Position numbers and translations under genes: made by a program. Below the pieces are notes generated by a model. That model did no database searches, had not been told where the DNA came from, and saw only the letters and a list, made by a program, of their open reading frames with translations. A DNA stretch of 64,000 nt from Candidatus Tisiphia endosymbiont of Melanophora roralis (GTDB lineage Bacteria > Pseudomonadota > Alphaproteobacteria > Rickettsiales > Rickettsiaceae), in contig NZ_OZ032161.1 of assembly GCF_964026575.1 (NCBI RefSeq), positions 124,001-188,000 on the forward strand. Reading direction: 5' to 3'. This document shows positions 9,795 to 17,731 of this stretch, in pieces (positions within the stretch are counted from its first letter, which is position 1; each line of letters opens with the position of its first letter).

Positions 9795-9836
9795 ATAAAT
9801 ATTTTTTATTTTTTTGAAAATTTAGATAAAAGATAA

Positions 9837-10705
9837 TTGCTGTTGACAAAAATTGTAGTTAGGAAAAAGGAATAAAAAGTTGTCATAGTAAGAAGAAATG
9901 GTAGTTTCTAGTTATCAAAAAAAGGAACTACCAATATGAAGTATTACATAGAAGAACAAGCATGGGAAGTAATTTTATCATTTTTTAAGGAAAGAAATGG
10001 TATACACAAGAATGAAGAAAAAATGAGACAGTTTATTGAAGCAATATGGTTTATTGTTAGAACAGGTTGTCAATGGCGTCTTCTACCTGACGATTATGGT
10101 TGTTGGTACAGTATTTATCGCAGATTTAAGAGATGGGTTGATAAAGGTATATGGGATGCTTTAATGGATTATATTAAAGTAGATGCAGATATGGAATTGA
10201 TTATGATTGATGCAACTATTATAAGAGCACATGCTTGCTCATCTGGATATATCAAAGGTAATCAAGAAGAAGCAGCTTTAGGTAGAAGCAGAGGTGGTTT
10301 TAGTACTAAAATTCATGCCCTTGTTGATGCCCTTGGTAATCCATTAAAGTTTATACTAACTGCTGGGCAAAGAAATGATATAACTCAAGCGGGAAATCTT
10401 ACTCAAGATGTTCAGAATACGACAGTGATAGCCGATAAAGGATACGATAGTAGTGCATTTGTAGAAAGTTTAGAAAATAAGGGGTGTGAGATTGTTATAC
10501 CACCAAAATCTAACCGTAAAGTACAACGTGAATATGATAAACATACTTATAAGGAACGACATTTAATTGAGTACTTATTTGGTAAAATCAAACATTTTAG
10601 GCGTATATTTTCTAGATTTGATAAAGCCCCAGCCACTTTTTTAGCTTTTCTAAATTTCGTTGGAACTTTAATATGGTTACGTTAAAATTTTTGTCAACAG
10701 CAATT

Positions 10706-10706
<1 letters not shown>
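9837..10706 (+). mobile_element. IS5-family element inside inverted IS110 ends
   Basis: Bounded by ttgctgttgacaaaaatt (from about 9838) and its reverse complement aatttttgtcaacagcaa (ending about 10705). The flanks on both sides are the same IS110 tail in opposite orientation, so the exact element ends and target duplication cannot be told from the inverted repeat. The intact transposase suggests a recent insertion. Confidence 0.75.
9936..10685 (+). CDS. IS5-family transposase
   Basis: 249 residues in a single frame, starting ATG 9936 after aaaggaactaccaat. The N-terminal DUF4096-like region reads VRTGCQWRLLPDDYGCWYSIYRRFKRW. Catalytic Asp positions are in MIDATIIRAHACSSG and VIADKGYDSSAF. 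The Glu signature is in YKERHLIEYLFGKIKHFRRIFSRFDK, typical of the IS427/IS1031 branch. It is distinct from the frameshifted IS5 at 49320-50247. Confidence 0.92.
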   Translation: MKYYIEEQAWEVILSFFKERNGIHKNEEKMRQFIEAIWFIVRTGCQWRLLPDDYGCWYSIYRRFKRWVDKGIWDALMDYIKVDADMELIMIDATIIRAHACSSGYIKGNQEEAALGRSRGGFSTKIHALVDALGNPLKFILTAGQRNDITQAGNLTQDVQNTTVIADKGYDSSAFVESLENKGCEIVIPPKSNRKVQREYDKHTYKERHLIEYLFGKIKHFRRIFSRFDKAPATFLAFLNFVGTLIWLR

Positions 10707-11072
<366 letters not shown>

Positions 11073-11141
11073 TTAATAAGGCATAAGCTTAGAAGGGTCA
11101 TAGTGCTAGGATTTTTAAAATTTAGGCACAACATTATTTTG

Positions 11142-11650
11142 TTATTTTAAATATATTTCAGCATGGTCTGAACGTTTGATGTTAAAGGTTTTATAGATTT
11201 TTCTAGCTTCGTTTTTTATTGCACTTGGTAGTCTATAAAAATCACCAGTCTTTGTATGTCTTAAGATTGAAGCCTGTACTGATATTAATAATTCAACAAT
11301 ATTAGTTACACTAATCTTTTGGGTCAGAGCAACCTTGTATTCTATAGTCTTAAGCACTGCAAAACTCATATAACACATCGCTATGTGTGCTTCTATCCTT
11401 TGTTTAGTCCAGTGAAAAATTGGACGCATTTGTAAATTATGTTTATTGATTCTAAATTGCTCTTCAATTACCCATAATCTAGCATATTTTGCTATTGCTT
11501 CATGTGGAGTTATAGTTTGGTCATTGGTGATTACCCCATGTATGCCATCCCACAACGCATCCTGCTCTATCTTCTCTGCGTCAATATAGCTCTTGCCATT
11601 TTCACTAGAAGTATATTTTTTTACTCCACTATTAGATATAAGAACCTAGG
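11142..11650 (-). pseudogene. IS1634-like transposase, C-terminal fragment
   Basis: The frame runs from about SENGKSYIDAEKIEQDALWD to a stop at 11142. It contains the IS4/IS1634 Glu signature KYARLWVIEEQFRINKHNLQMRPIFHWTKQRI. It is only distantly related to the two full IS1634 copies in this window. The N-terminal two thirds are absent. The upstream junction is at cctaggttcttatatct, next to the 5' fragment of the other IS1634 type. Confidence 0.75.
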
Positions 11651-11872
11651 GTTTTATTTAATACTTTCCCGTCTTCGCGATAAGAGGTACGAAGCAATAT
11701 TGCAGGACGAGAATTTCTATTTGGAACAGTTGTAATATACATGAAAGAGATTATATCTCTAAATTCCAGCATTGTCAAATAAAAAATATCATTTACATGA
11801 CTACAAATCTTATAGCAAAATCCTTATAAACCTCATTCTTTAGGTGTTTTAAGCACTTTTTCGTCTAGAAAA
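11651..11872 (-). mobile_element. IS1634 5' fragment (same type as copies 1 and 2)
   Basis: Begins at the element end ctagaaaatgag (11872 side) and runs through the codons for MYITTVPNRNSRPAILLRTS, stopping at aataaaaccctag, where the full copies continue into ctaacttaac. The breakpoint is fused to the ctaggttcttatatct sequence. Only about 220 bp remain. Confidence 0.8.
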
Positions 11873-12067
11873 TGAGAAGCCAGTTATCAGACCTCCCAAC
11901 CATTCATTATCAGTTAAATTACACAAGCCTAAAACAGAGAGAGATAAAGCTGTAAAATATCAATGAAAGAGGAGATATCAAGCATGGAGAGTAAAGAATA
12001 GTTATGACCGAAGGGAGAGCGTAGAAAATACGCTTTTTCGTTTTAAAACTTCTTTTGGTATACTCAA
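11873..12067. other. Intergenic junk between IS fragments
   Basis: I see no gene, RNA or clear repeat here. The stretch aagggagagcgtagaaaata followed by cgctttttcg can form a weak hairpin next to the IS630 3' end. Confidence 0.4.
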
Positions 12068-13108
12068 TTAACCTGAAGAGTTGCAGAAATGGTTAACGGT
12101 AATAGTTTGGAAATTATCGTTTATTAAGGTACGTAACCTATCTTTATAATCGGCGATGTTGCTGAAAAATTTGTTTATTGCTTCCGAAAATTGTTCAAAA
12201 TTATGATAAAATTTATTATTAGTTGTAATACTGTGCATAAACTTCCATAATCTCTCAATTGGGTTAAGATTTGGACTATATGGTGGCAAAAATACTAGCT
12301 CTATTTTACTATTTACTAGGTATTCTTTAACTTTCTTGGATTTGTGGTAACTAGCATTGTCACAGATTAAATATATTCTTTCCTTGTCACTATTCTCCTC
12401 TTCCAATCTCTGTAGAAAATTAACTATCTGCTCCCCATTTATTTTGGGGTTCTCTGTCCTTACTAACTGTAAATCAGCTAGGTTAATAGCACCAATCATG
12501 TGCTTTCTTCTCCAGCCACTGAATGTTGGTAAGGTCTTATCTTGCTTCTTTCTTATCCAACCGCACCTTGCCCTTGCTTGATACTAAGGATGAACACCAT
12601 CCATAAAATATATGGCTTCCTTATCTCTGAGATTCCCTTTTAGTAAACTGTAGTTTAACTTAAATAATTCTTGCTTGTCAAAATCCAGCTTAGCCGGTAC
12701 TATTTTCGCCTTCTTGTAAACAAAACCCAATTTGTATAGTAATTTTGTTACTCCCGTTATCGTATATGTTACCCCATATTTGTTCTAAATGTGATGCATG
12801 ATATCTTTAGCATAAACATAATTATTTGCTTCTAGGTGACTCGCTAATTCTTTCCTCTCACCATCACTTAATTTGCTTGTGCTACTTCCATTGTTGGTAT
12901 CAAGCTTATTGGCTTTTTGATAATCAACAATATGTTTTCTTATCGATTCGTGGCTCAAGAGTAGTACCTTAGCAATCTCTACATTACTATACCCATCGTC
13001 ATACATCAAAACTGCCTTAATACGATCACGTATGCGTCCGTCTCGTTCTGTCTTATGACGTTCCTTCAACTTTTCTCTTTGTTCTTCTGTCAATACATTC
13101 TTACTCAT
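12068..13108 (-). pseudogene. IS630-family transposase with two amber codons
   Basis: One continuous frame of 347 codons from MSKNVLTEEQREKLKERHK (HTH, ATG 13108) to the DDE_3 C-terminus. It shows FMDGVHP, CGWIRKKQDKTLPTFSGW, GAINL, YLICDNASYHKSKKVKEYL and FLPPYSPNLNPIERLWKFMH. It is interrupted only by TAG at 12785-12787 and TAG at 12584-12586 (family consensus HPQYQ, so probably CAG to TAG). No frameshift is needed. Decay is recent. Confidence 0.85.
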
Positions 13109-13218
13109 AATCTCCTAAACTCTACAATATCTCTCCTATCTTTGCAACCCTTCATTTACGAGCAGTATAGCAAGTTTTTATCAAGAGATAATCAGAATAT
13201 GACAAATGAAATATCGAT

Positions 13219-13340
13219 TAAATGCCACCTTCTAAACAAAATGTTTTAGATTGGCAAACCAATTTCTGTTGCCGTTTGCTAACCCTCTATTTTGGGGTTA
13301 GGGGTAATTTATCTCAAATCCTATTTATGCAACAAAGCCC
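13219..13340. repeat. IS5/IS903-like terminal segment, right copy
   Basis: Inverted counterpart of 641-763, ending with the terminal sequence tatttatgcaacaaagcc. It is fused directly to the ISAs1 transposase tail. The start codon and first 35 codons of the open frame at 13222 come from this repeat and not from a gene. Confidence 0.6.
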
Positions 13341-13581
13341 AGAAGAATTATTAAAATTTAACAGAAGTCATTGGTCATGCGAAAATAATTTAAACTGGAT
13401 AAAAGATAAGGTTTTTGAAGAAGATAAGTCAACTATTAGTACTGGAGAAGCTCCGTTAATAATGTCATTATTGAGGACAATAACTCTTGCTATAATAGCT
13501 CTATTTTCAAACAAAATTACTGAAACTAGAGAAAATTTTAACAATTATAGACATAGGTTATTTAAATTATTCTCAACTTAA
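13341..13581 (+). pseudogene. ISAs1-family transposase, C-terminal fragment
   Basis: Encodes KFNRSHWSCENNLNWIKDKV, then EDKSTISTGEAPLIMSLLRT and NKITETRENFNNYRHRLFKL. This is the end of an ISAs1 (H-repeat) transposase with the SHW-ENNLNW signature near the catalytic Glu. The same region of a second member occurs on the minus strand at 63800-64000. The N-terminal trace is at about 550-640. Confidence 0.8.
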
Positions 13582-13634
13582 AGTTAGGATTTTTAAACTG
13601 CCCTGAACCTAGAACATCCTAATTAAAATATTAT

Positions 13635-14234
13635 TTAGCCAAACCAATTTATTAAAGTAAAAGTGATAGCATAATGCATGACTGAAGCAAAGATTGCTGC
13701 TGCAATGTCATCTACCATAATACCAACACCCCCTTTGATATTAGCATCGAGCCAATTTATTGGCCATGGTTTTATTATATCAAAAAATCTAAACAACACT
13801 AAGGGCAAAGCAAATAAAAAGATAAAATTTATTAGTTGTGAACTTAAATATTTTGTAAGTCCTGAGTAGTTTACGAAAACCACAGAAAAACAACTTAGTA
13901 TTATTGTTAGCATTTGACCAACTACCTCATCAATCACCACTTCTTTTGGATCGTCCTGTGTAGCATATTGTATGTATATTGAAGAGAAGTATGTGCCTAA
14001 CATAAATAACAATAGGCAAATCAAAAGAGTAATAATAAAGAGAGTAATAAGTTGTGCTTGTAAAGTTGTGAAATTAGTAAATGAAAAAATTAGTTGATTA
14101 GTTAGAGAAAGATATACGATCAAGTAGCACAAAGGGAAAGCAGCTAAAGACCCAAATGTACCAGGACAATATTTTATTCTACCTATATAGAAAAAAGTTA
14201 CAAAAAGTTCTACAAATTTTTTTCTTTTAGACAT
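13635..14234 (-). CDS. pgpA: Phosphatidylglycerophosphatase A
   Basis: 199 residues, a membrane enzyme that dephosphorylates phosphatidylglycerol phosphate in phospholipid synthesis. Family motifs seen are GRIKYCPGTFGSLAAFPLCY, VVIDEVVGQM (acidic metal-binding), RFFDIIKPWPINWLD and GGVGIMVDDIAAAIFA, with three to four hydrophobic segments. It lies 8 bp downstream of lysC on the same strand. The product ends naturally just before the ISAs1 insertion site, so the gene appears intact. Confidence 0.94.
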   Translation of the reverse strand: MSKRKKFVELFVTFFYIGRIKYCPGTFGSLAAFPLCYLIVYLSLTNQLIFSFTNFTTLQAQLITLFIITLLICLLLFMLGTYFSSIYIQYATQDDPKEVVIDEVVGQMLTIILSCFSVVFVNYSGLTKYLSSQLINFIFLFALPLVLFRFFDIIKPWPINWLDANIKGGVGIMVDDIAAAIFASVMHYAITFTLINWFG

Positions 14235-14242
14235 AATTCTGC

Positions 14243-15463
14243 TTAATTTTCTGATAATTCAAATAATTGATGCAAGCAACGTATTGTTTTTTCAGTATCT
14301 AGGTCTTTTATTAGGATAGAAATTTTAATTTCTGAGATTTGTATCTTTTTCACTGGTATATTTTCTTTTTCTAGTTCATTTAATACCGTACCAAGTAGGG
14401 TTTGATCATTTTTAATACCATAACCAATAATTGACACTATAGAAATTTGACTGTCAATGATAAAATTATTTATTTGATTAGTATTTTTTAGATCATCTAG
14501 TAAATGTTGTAATTTATTTTTATCGGATAGTTGGATAATGAAACTATATTGTATATTTGTCTTAATATTTTCCATTAATTCTAGGTGAATATTATGGTCA
14601 GCGATGAGTTTGCATATCTTAGAAAAACTCAATTGGGAGGATACCACTAATTGTAATAAATTCTTGTTGGAAGTAATACCAGTAATTTGCCTATTTTCCA
14701 TAATTTTATCTCTAGATGTTATTAGTGTACCATTTTTTTCGTGGTATAATGGGAGTAAAAACGACGATAAAACGCGTATGGGTACATTATATCTAATAGC
14801 AACCTCTAAGGAACGTGGATGCAGCACTTTAGCTCCACAAGATGTAAATTCCAGCATTTCTTCAAAACTAATCTGTGATAATTTTGTTGCTCCCGGGACA
14901 ATGCGAGGATCAGCAGTAAACACTCCTTCCACATCAGTGTATATATCACATCTATCAGCTTTCATAGCAGCTGCAATTAAAGAGGCGGTAGTATCTGATC
15001 CTCCTCGACCAAGCGTTGTCAACCTATTATTATTGGTAACACCTTGGAATCCAGCAACTATTGGAATGATGTTTTGCTTAATACATTCTATTAACAAACT
15101 AGTAGAGAGTTGTTCAACCAAAGCTTTGCTATAATTATCATTGGTTAAGATCGGTAATTGCCATGCCAGCACAGATCTTGCACTCATGCCTTGTTCTTGT
15201 AGTTTAAGGGCTAGTAAAGATGCTGTTACCATCTCCCCGCTACAAAGAGCGGCATCATATTCTGCGAGTTCTGAATTGGTCTTAAGACTAGAAACTTCAT
15301 TACATAGAGTAACTAGTTGGTTGGTAACCCCGGCCATAGCTGAAACGACAATTATTACTTGATTGCCATGCTGCTTTTCAAGCTTAATTATTGGAATAAT
15401 TTCTTTTATTCTTGCAATGTTAGCAACGGAAGTTCCACCAAATTTTTGAACTATTACTGACAT
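14243..15463 (-). CDS. lysC: Aspartate kinase
   Basis: 406 residues, cytosolic. It phosphorylates aspartate, the first step toward diaminopimelate for peptidoglycan. The kinase domain begins [19 protein letters not shown], with [26 protein letters not shown] and the signature [15 protein letters not shown]. Two ACT regions follow residue 260 ([20 protein letters not shown] and [20 protein letters not shown]). Length is normal for a monofunctional enzyme. It probably forms an operon with pgpA. Confidence 0.95.
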   Translation of the reverse strand: MSVIVQKFGGTSVANIARIKEIIPIIKLEKQHGNQVIIVVSAMAGVTNQLVTLCNEVSSLKTNSELAEYDAALCSGEMVTASLLALKLQEQGMSARSVLAWQLPILTNDNYSKALVEQLSTSLLIECIKQNIIPIVAGFQGVTNNNRLTTLGRGGSDTTASLIAAAMKADRCDIYTDVEGVFTADPRIVPGATKLSQISFEEMLEFTSCGAKVLHPRSLEVAIRYNVPIRVLSSFLLPLYHEKNGTLITSRDKIMENRQITGITSNKNLLQLVVSSQLSFSKICKLIADHNIHLELMENIKTNIQYSFIIQLSDKNKLQHLLDDLKNTNQINNFIIDSQISIVSIIGYGIKNDQTLLGTVLNELEKENIPVKKIQISEIKISILIKDLDTEKTIRCLHQLFELSEN

Positions 15464-15484
15464 AAATCTGCAAGCGTAATTTTC

Positions 15485-15601
15485 GATGTCATTCCTACGT
15501 AGGTAGCAGAATCTAAAAAAATAGACCTAGAGGGTTTGTTAGACTTTTTTAGACCCCTGTCTACGCAGGGGTAACATTGTGTGGTTAATAGGGATGACAT
15601 C
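15485..15601. repeat. Palindromic element between lysC and rpmA
   Basis: A 117-bp imperfect palindrome with outer arms gatgtcat and atgacatc and inner arms cctacgtagg and cctgtctacgcagggg. It sits between the start of lysC and the end of rpmA and could act as a terminator-like hairpin. The arms resemble rickettsial dispersed palindromes. Confidence 0.55.
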
Positions 15602-15621
15602 TGCAGGCAGAAATAGCATCA

Positions 15622-15870
15622 TCACTGCACAATATTGACTATTTTATAGTCTCTCTTACTAGAAAATTCTACTTTGCCTGCAATCAATGCAAATAACGTA
15701 TGATCTCTACCAAGTCCAACATTCTTACCTGGGTGAAATTTAGTACCACGTTGTCTAACAATAATGTTACCTGGTATCACATATTGTCCATCATATTTTT
15801 TAACACCCAACCTACGACCGACCGAATCTCTGCCGTTTCTAGAACTACCACCAGCTTTTTTAGTTGCCAT
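15622..15870 (-). CDS. rpmA: 50S ribosomal protein L27
   Basis: 82 residues. Conserved N-terminus [20 protein letters not shown], followed by [20 protein letters not shown] and [17 protein letters not shown]27 reaches toward the peptidyl-transferase centre. It lies 24 bp downstream of rplU, the standard bacterial arrangement. Confidence 0.97.
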   Translation of the reverse strand: MATKKAGGSSRNGRDSVGRRLGVKKYDGQYVIPGNIIVRQRGTKFHPGKNVGLGRDHTLFALIAGKVEFSSKRDYKIVNIVQ

Positions 15871-15894
15871 TTATATATCCTTAAATAAATCCTA

Positions 15895-16212
15895 TTATAG
15901 TTTAGTAATGTCTAATATTTTCAATTCGGTCAATTCCTGCCTATGACCAGTCTTGCGACGATAATTCTGACGACGTTTTTTCTTAAAGACAATAACCTTA
16001 TTATCTTTAAACTGGTTAGTAATTTCAGCAGTAACAAGAGCTCCTTTAACCATTGGCGTACCTATAAAAGATGGCTTTGAATCTTCACCAATCATCAATA
16101 TTTGGTCAAATTGGATTTTTGCACCTCTTTCACCGTCAATTTTTTCTACTTTGATGACACTGTTTTTGCCGACTTTATACTGTTTTCCGCCTGATTTGAC
16201 GATTGCGAACAT
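15895..16212 (-). CDS. rplU: 50S ribosomal protein L21
   Basis: 105 residues, full length. MFAIVKSGGKQYKVGKNSVI at the start and KVIVFKKKRRQNYRRKTGHR at the end are the L21 signatures. It is the first gene of rplU-rpmA and is preceded by a near-consensus sigma-70 promoter about 40 bp upstream. Confidence 0.97.
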   Translation of the reverse strand: MFAIVKSGGKQYKVGKNSVIKVEKIDGERGAKIQFDQILMIGEDSKPSFIGTPMVKGALVTAEITNQFKDNKVIVFKKKRRQNYRRKTGHRQELTELKILDITKL

Positions 16213-16252
16213 GAAAAATATCCTAACTAAAATTTAAACAAATTAAGTCGGC

Positions 16253-16281
16253 ATTATATTACCAGCAACTATTTTAGTCAA
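16253..16281 (-). promoter_or_regulatory. Sigma-70 promoter of rplU-rpmA
   Basis: On the minus strand TTGACT (16276-16281) and TATAAT (16253-16258) are separated by exactly 17 bp. The -10 box lies 40 bp upstream of the rplU ATG. It is one of the best promoter matches in the window. Confidence 0.8.
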
Positions 16282-16387
16282 TAGCAATTCGTAATTAAAT
16301 AGATAATGCTATAAATAAAAGATAGCCCGTATTATTTATAATAATACAGTTTCTAATCATTATTATTGACCTTGTATTGTTGACATG

Positions 16388-16495
16388 ATTAGTATACTCT
16401 TCTGCTCCTACAAATTGTTTTTTGAAAATATCATGGATTCGCATGCTCACCATTCATTTTCAAATCCAATTCTTCAAATCATTTGAGTATAACAG
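16388..16495. repeat. Palindromic repeat, family P1 (copy 3)
   Basis: From agtatactcttctgc to catttgagtataac, with inner arms aaatatcatggattcgcatg and tcattttcaaatccaattct. It shares long identical blocks with 31690-31815 in inverted orientation and with 8405-8458. It fills much of the gap upstream of rplU (16213-16540); apart from the promoter I see nothing else there. Confidence 0.65.
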
Positions 16496-16540
16496 CGATA
16501 GTTGCTTGCCTTATCACAACTACACATTCTATCTTCTATG

Positions 16541-16888
16541 CTATAATTTTATTTTGGTTTTACTATTACTTATTTTGGATTTATTTGTTGACTCTTCAGT
16601 TGTCTTACACTTTTCTTGTTGTTCAAGTATGCTCAAAATACTTTTGATATACAGTTCGATATCCTCTAAGTGATACACTACGCTTAAAATGTTATCATCT
16701 CTTTTACTGGTTACAGCACTTAACTGTTGTAGTTCTTTAAATAAACGAGATGTATCTGTCTTAGCTTTGCCAAATATATTGGAGAAATCTTTACTAGTTA
16801 TATTTATCTGATGCAAATATTTCAAAGATATTAAGATTAATAAACCTTCAATAATAATTAATATTATTGCTAAGTATTGCTGCCACAT
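16541..16888 (-). CDS. Small single-pass membrane protein, unknown
   Basis: 115 residues. A single N-terminal transmembrane helix (about residues 5-24, YLAIILIIIEGLLILISLKY) is followed by a charged, helical, probably coiled-coil region (LFKELQQLSAVTSKRDDNIL) and a polar lysine/serine-rich tail. I do not recognise it. It is divergent from the XRE regulator gene across a region with a strong palindrome, and sits at the edge of the STAND island. Confidence 0.5.
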   Translation of the reverse strand: MWQQYLAIILIIIEGLLILISLKYLHQINITSKDFSNIFGKAKTDTSRLFKELQQLSAVTSKRDDNILSVVYHLEDIELYIKSILSILEQQEKCKTTEESTNKSKISNSKTKIKL

Positions 16889-17252
16889 TCTAATTTCTTA
16901 TTGTTTTGTTATGATATCAATGTTACTTCAACATGTTTTTTGTGAACTATCTTGAGTTGCATCTTGCTGTTCCATACATACTACCCCAATTCGTAATAAG
17001 AATTAGTTAATTCTTATCACGAATTGGCTTTAATATAAGGAAAAATGCATCCTTAAATCCATTTACATGAATATTAATCATTCTTATTTAAATAAATACT
17101 TTGATAAACTACTTTACCTTGTACAAATTTTAGTATATCAATACAGTTAATACTTATAATATTATGCATAATAATATACATTTATTTTTAGTGTATATAA
17201 ATACATAATATTGTCAACTAAAATGTCTAACTAAATTCATTTATTTATAAGA
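16889..17252. promoter_or_regulatory. Divergent regulatory region of the accessory island
   Basis: 364 bp with no convincing gene, very AT-rich from 17040 on. It holds the 42-bp palindrome at 16987-17028 and smaller dyads (taatattatgcataataata near 17156; ttagtgtatataaatacata near 17187). The layout, between a small membrane protein and an XRE regulator, suggests operators and promoters for both. Confidence 0.45.
16987..17028. promoter_or_regulatory. 42-bp palindrome, candidate operator
   Basis: The arms ccaattcgtaataagaatt and aattcttatcacgaattgg are complementary except at one position, with a 4-nt spacer agtt. No T-run follows and it lies upstream of both flanking genes. An operator for the nearby XRE protein or another regulator is therefore more likely than a terminator. 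Confidence 0.5.
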
Positions 17253-17672
17253 ATGTCACACTTAATTATTAAGAAAAATATTGAAAGGCTATTAAAAGAA
17301 AAAAATTGGCGTGTTGCTGATCTTGAAAATAAGATTGGACAAGGTAGAAGCGTTACAAATATATTCAGAGGTACTTCCAAAAATCCTACTATAGAAGTAT
17401 TGCAATCTATAGCAGGTGCTTTTAATATTGAAATTCAAGAATTATTATTAGATCACGATAACCAAGATTCTATACTTAATATTTCTTTGCTTCGTGATAC
17501 TTGTGATAAAATCATTAATGAACTTGAGCTAATTCACTATCCTATTGCTGTAAGGTATAGTAACGTGTTTACTCTTATTAAAGAAGTATACGAATACTCT
17601 TCACAGTTGAGTTTAGATAAAGCTGATGAAAATTTTACTAAATGGCTTATTCAAAAACATTATAAAAAATAA
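17253..17672 (+). CDS. XRE-family helix-turn-helix regulator
   Basis: 139 residues. The N-terminal HTH_3 domain (residues 5-65) reads IKKNIERLLKEKNWRVADLE, then GRSVTNIFRGTSKNPTIEVL and GAFNIEIQELL. The C-terminal half is a helical region with no known domain (ISLLRDTCDKIINELELIHY). Its gene converges on the STAND operon, ending 60 bp from its 3' end. A role in controlling the island or itself through the upstream palindromes is inferred from position only. Confidence 0.8.
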   Translation: MSHLIIKKNIERLLKEKNWRVADLENKIGQGRSVTNIFRGTSKNPTIEVLQSIAGAFNIEIQELLLDHDNQDSILNISLLRDTCDKIINELELIHYPIAVRYSNVFTLIKEVYEYSSQLSLDKADENFTKWLIQKHYKK

Positions 17673-17731
17673 CTCTAATATTTAGATTAACACTAGGTTC
17701 TAGAGCATTATTCACTTCAGACAATATGCTT

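Larger units (their letters stand above)
8668..9838 (+). mobile_element. IS110-family element
   Basis: An intact IS110 transposase gene preceded by about 175 bp of non-coding leader. The proposed left end is ctaggttcttatatct at 8668. The same sequence reappears at two unrelated sites, 11636-11651 and 51265-51298. IS110 elements lack classical inverted ends and recombine at a short core, so limits are approximate. The right side is interrupted by an IS5 element and continues as an inverted partial copy. Confidence 0.65.

Noticed and set aside
13222-13340. First 40 codons of the frame ending in the ISAs1 fragment
   Set aside because: They are IS5-like terminal repeat sequence fused to the transposase tail, not protein-coding.
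14604-15134. 176-codon plus-strand frame inside lysC
   Set aside because: Antisense shadow of the aspartate kinase gene.
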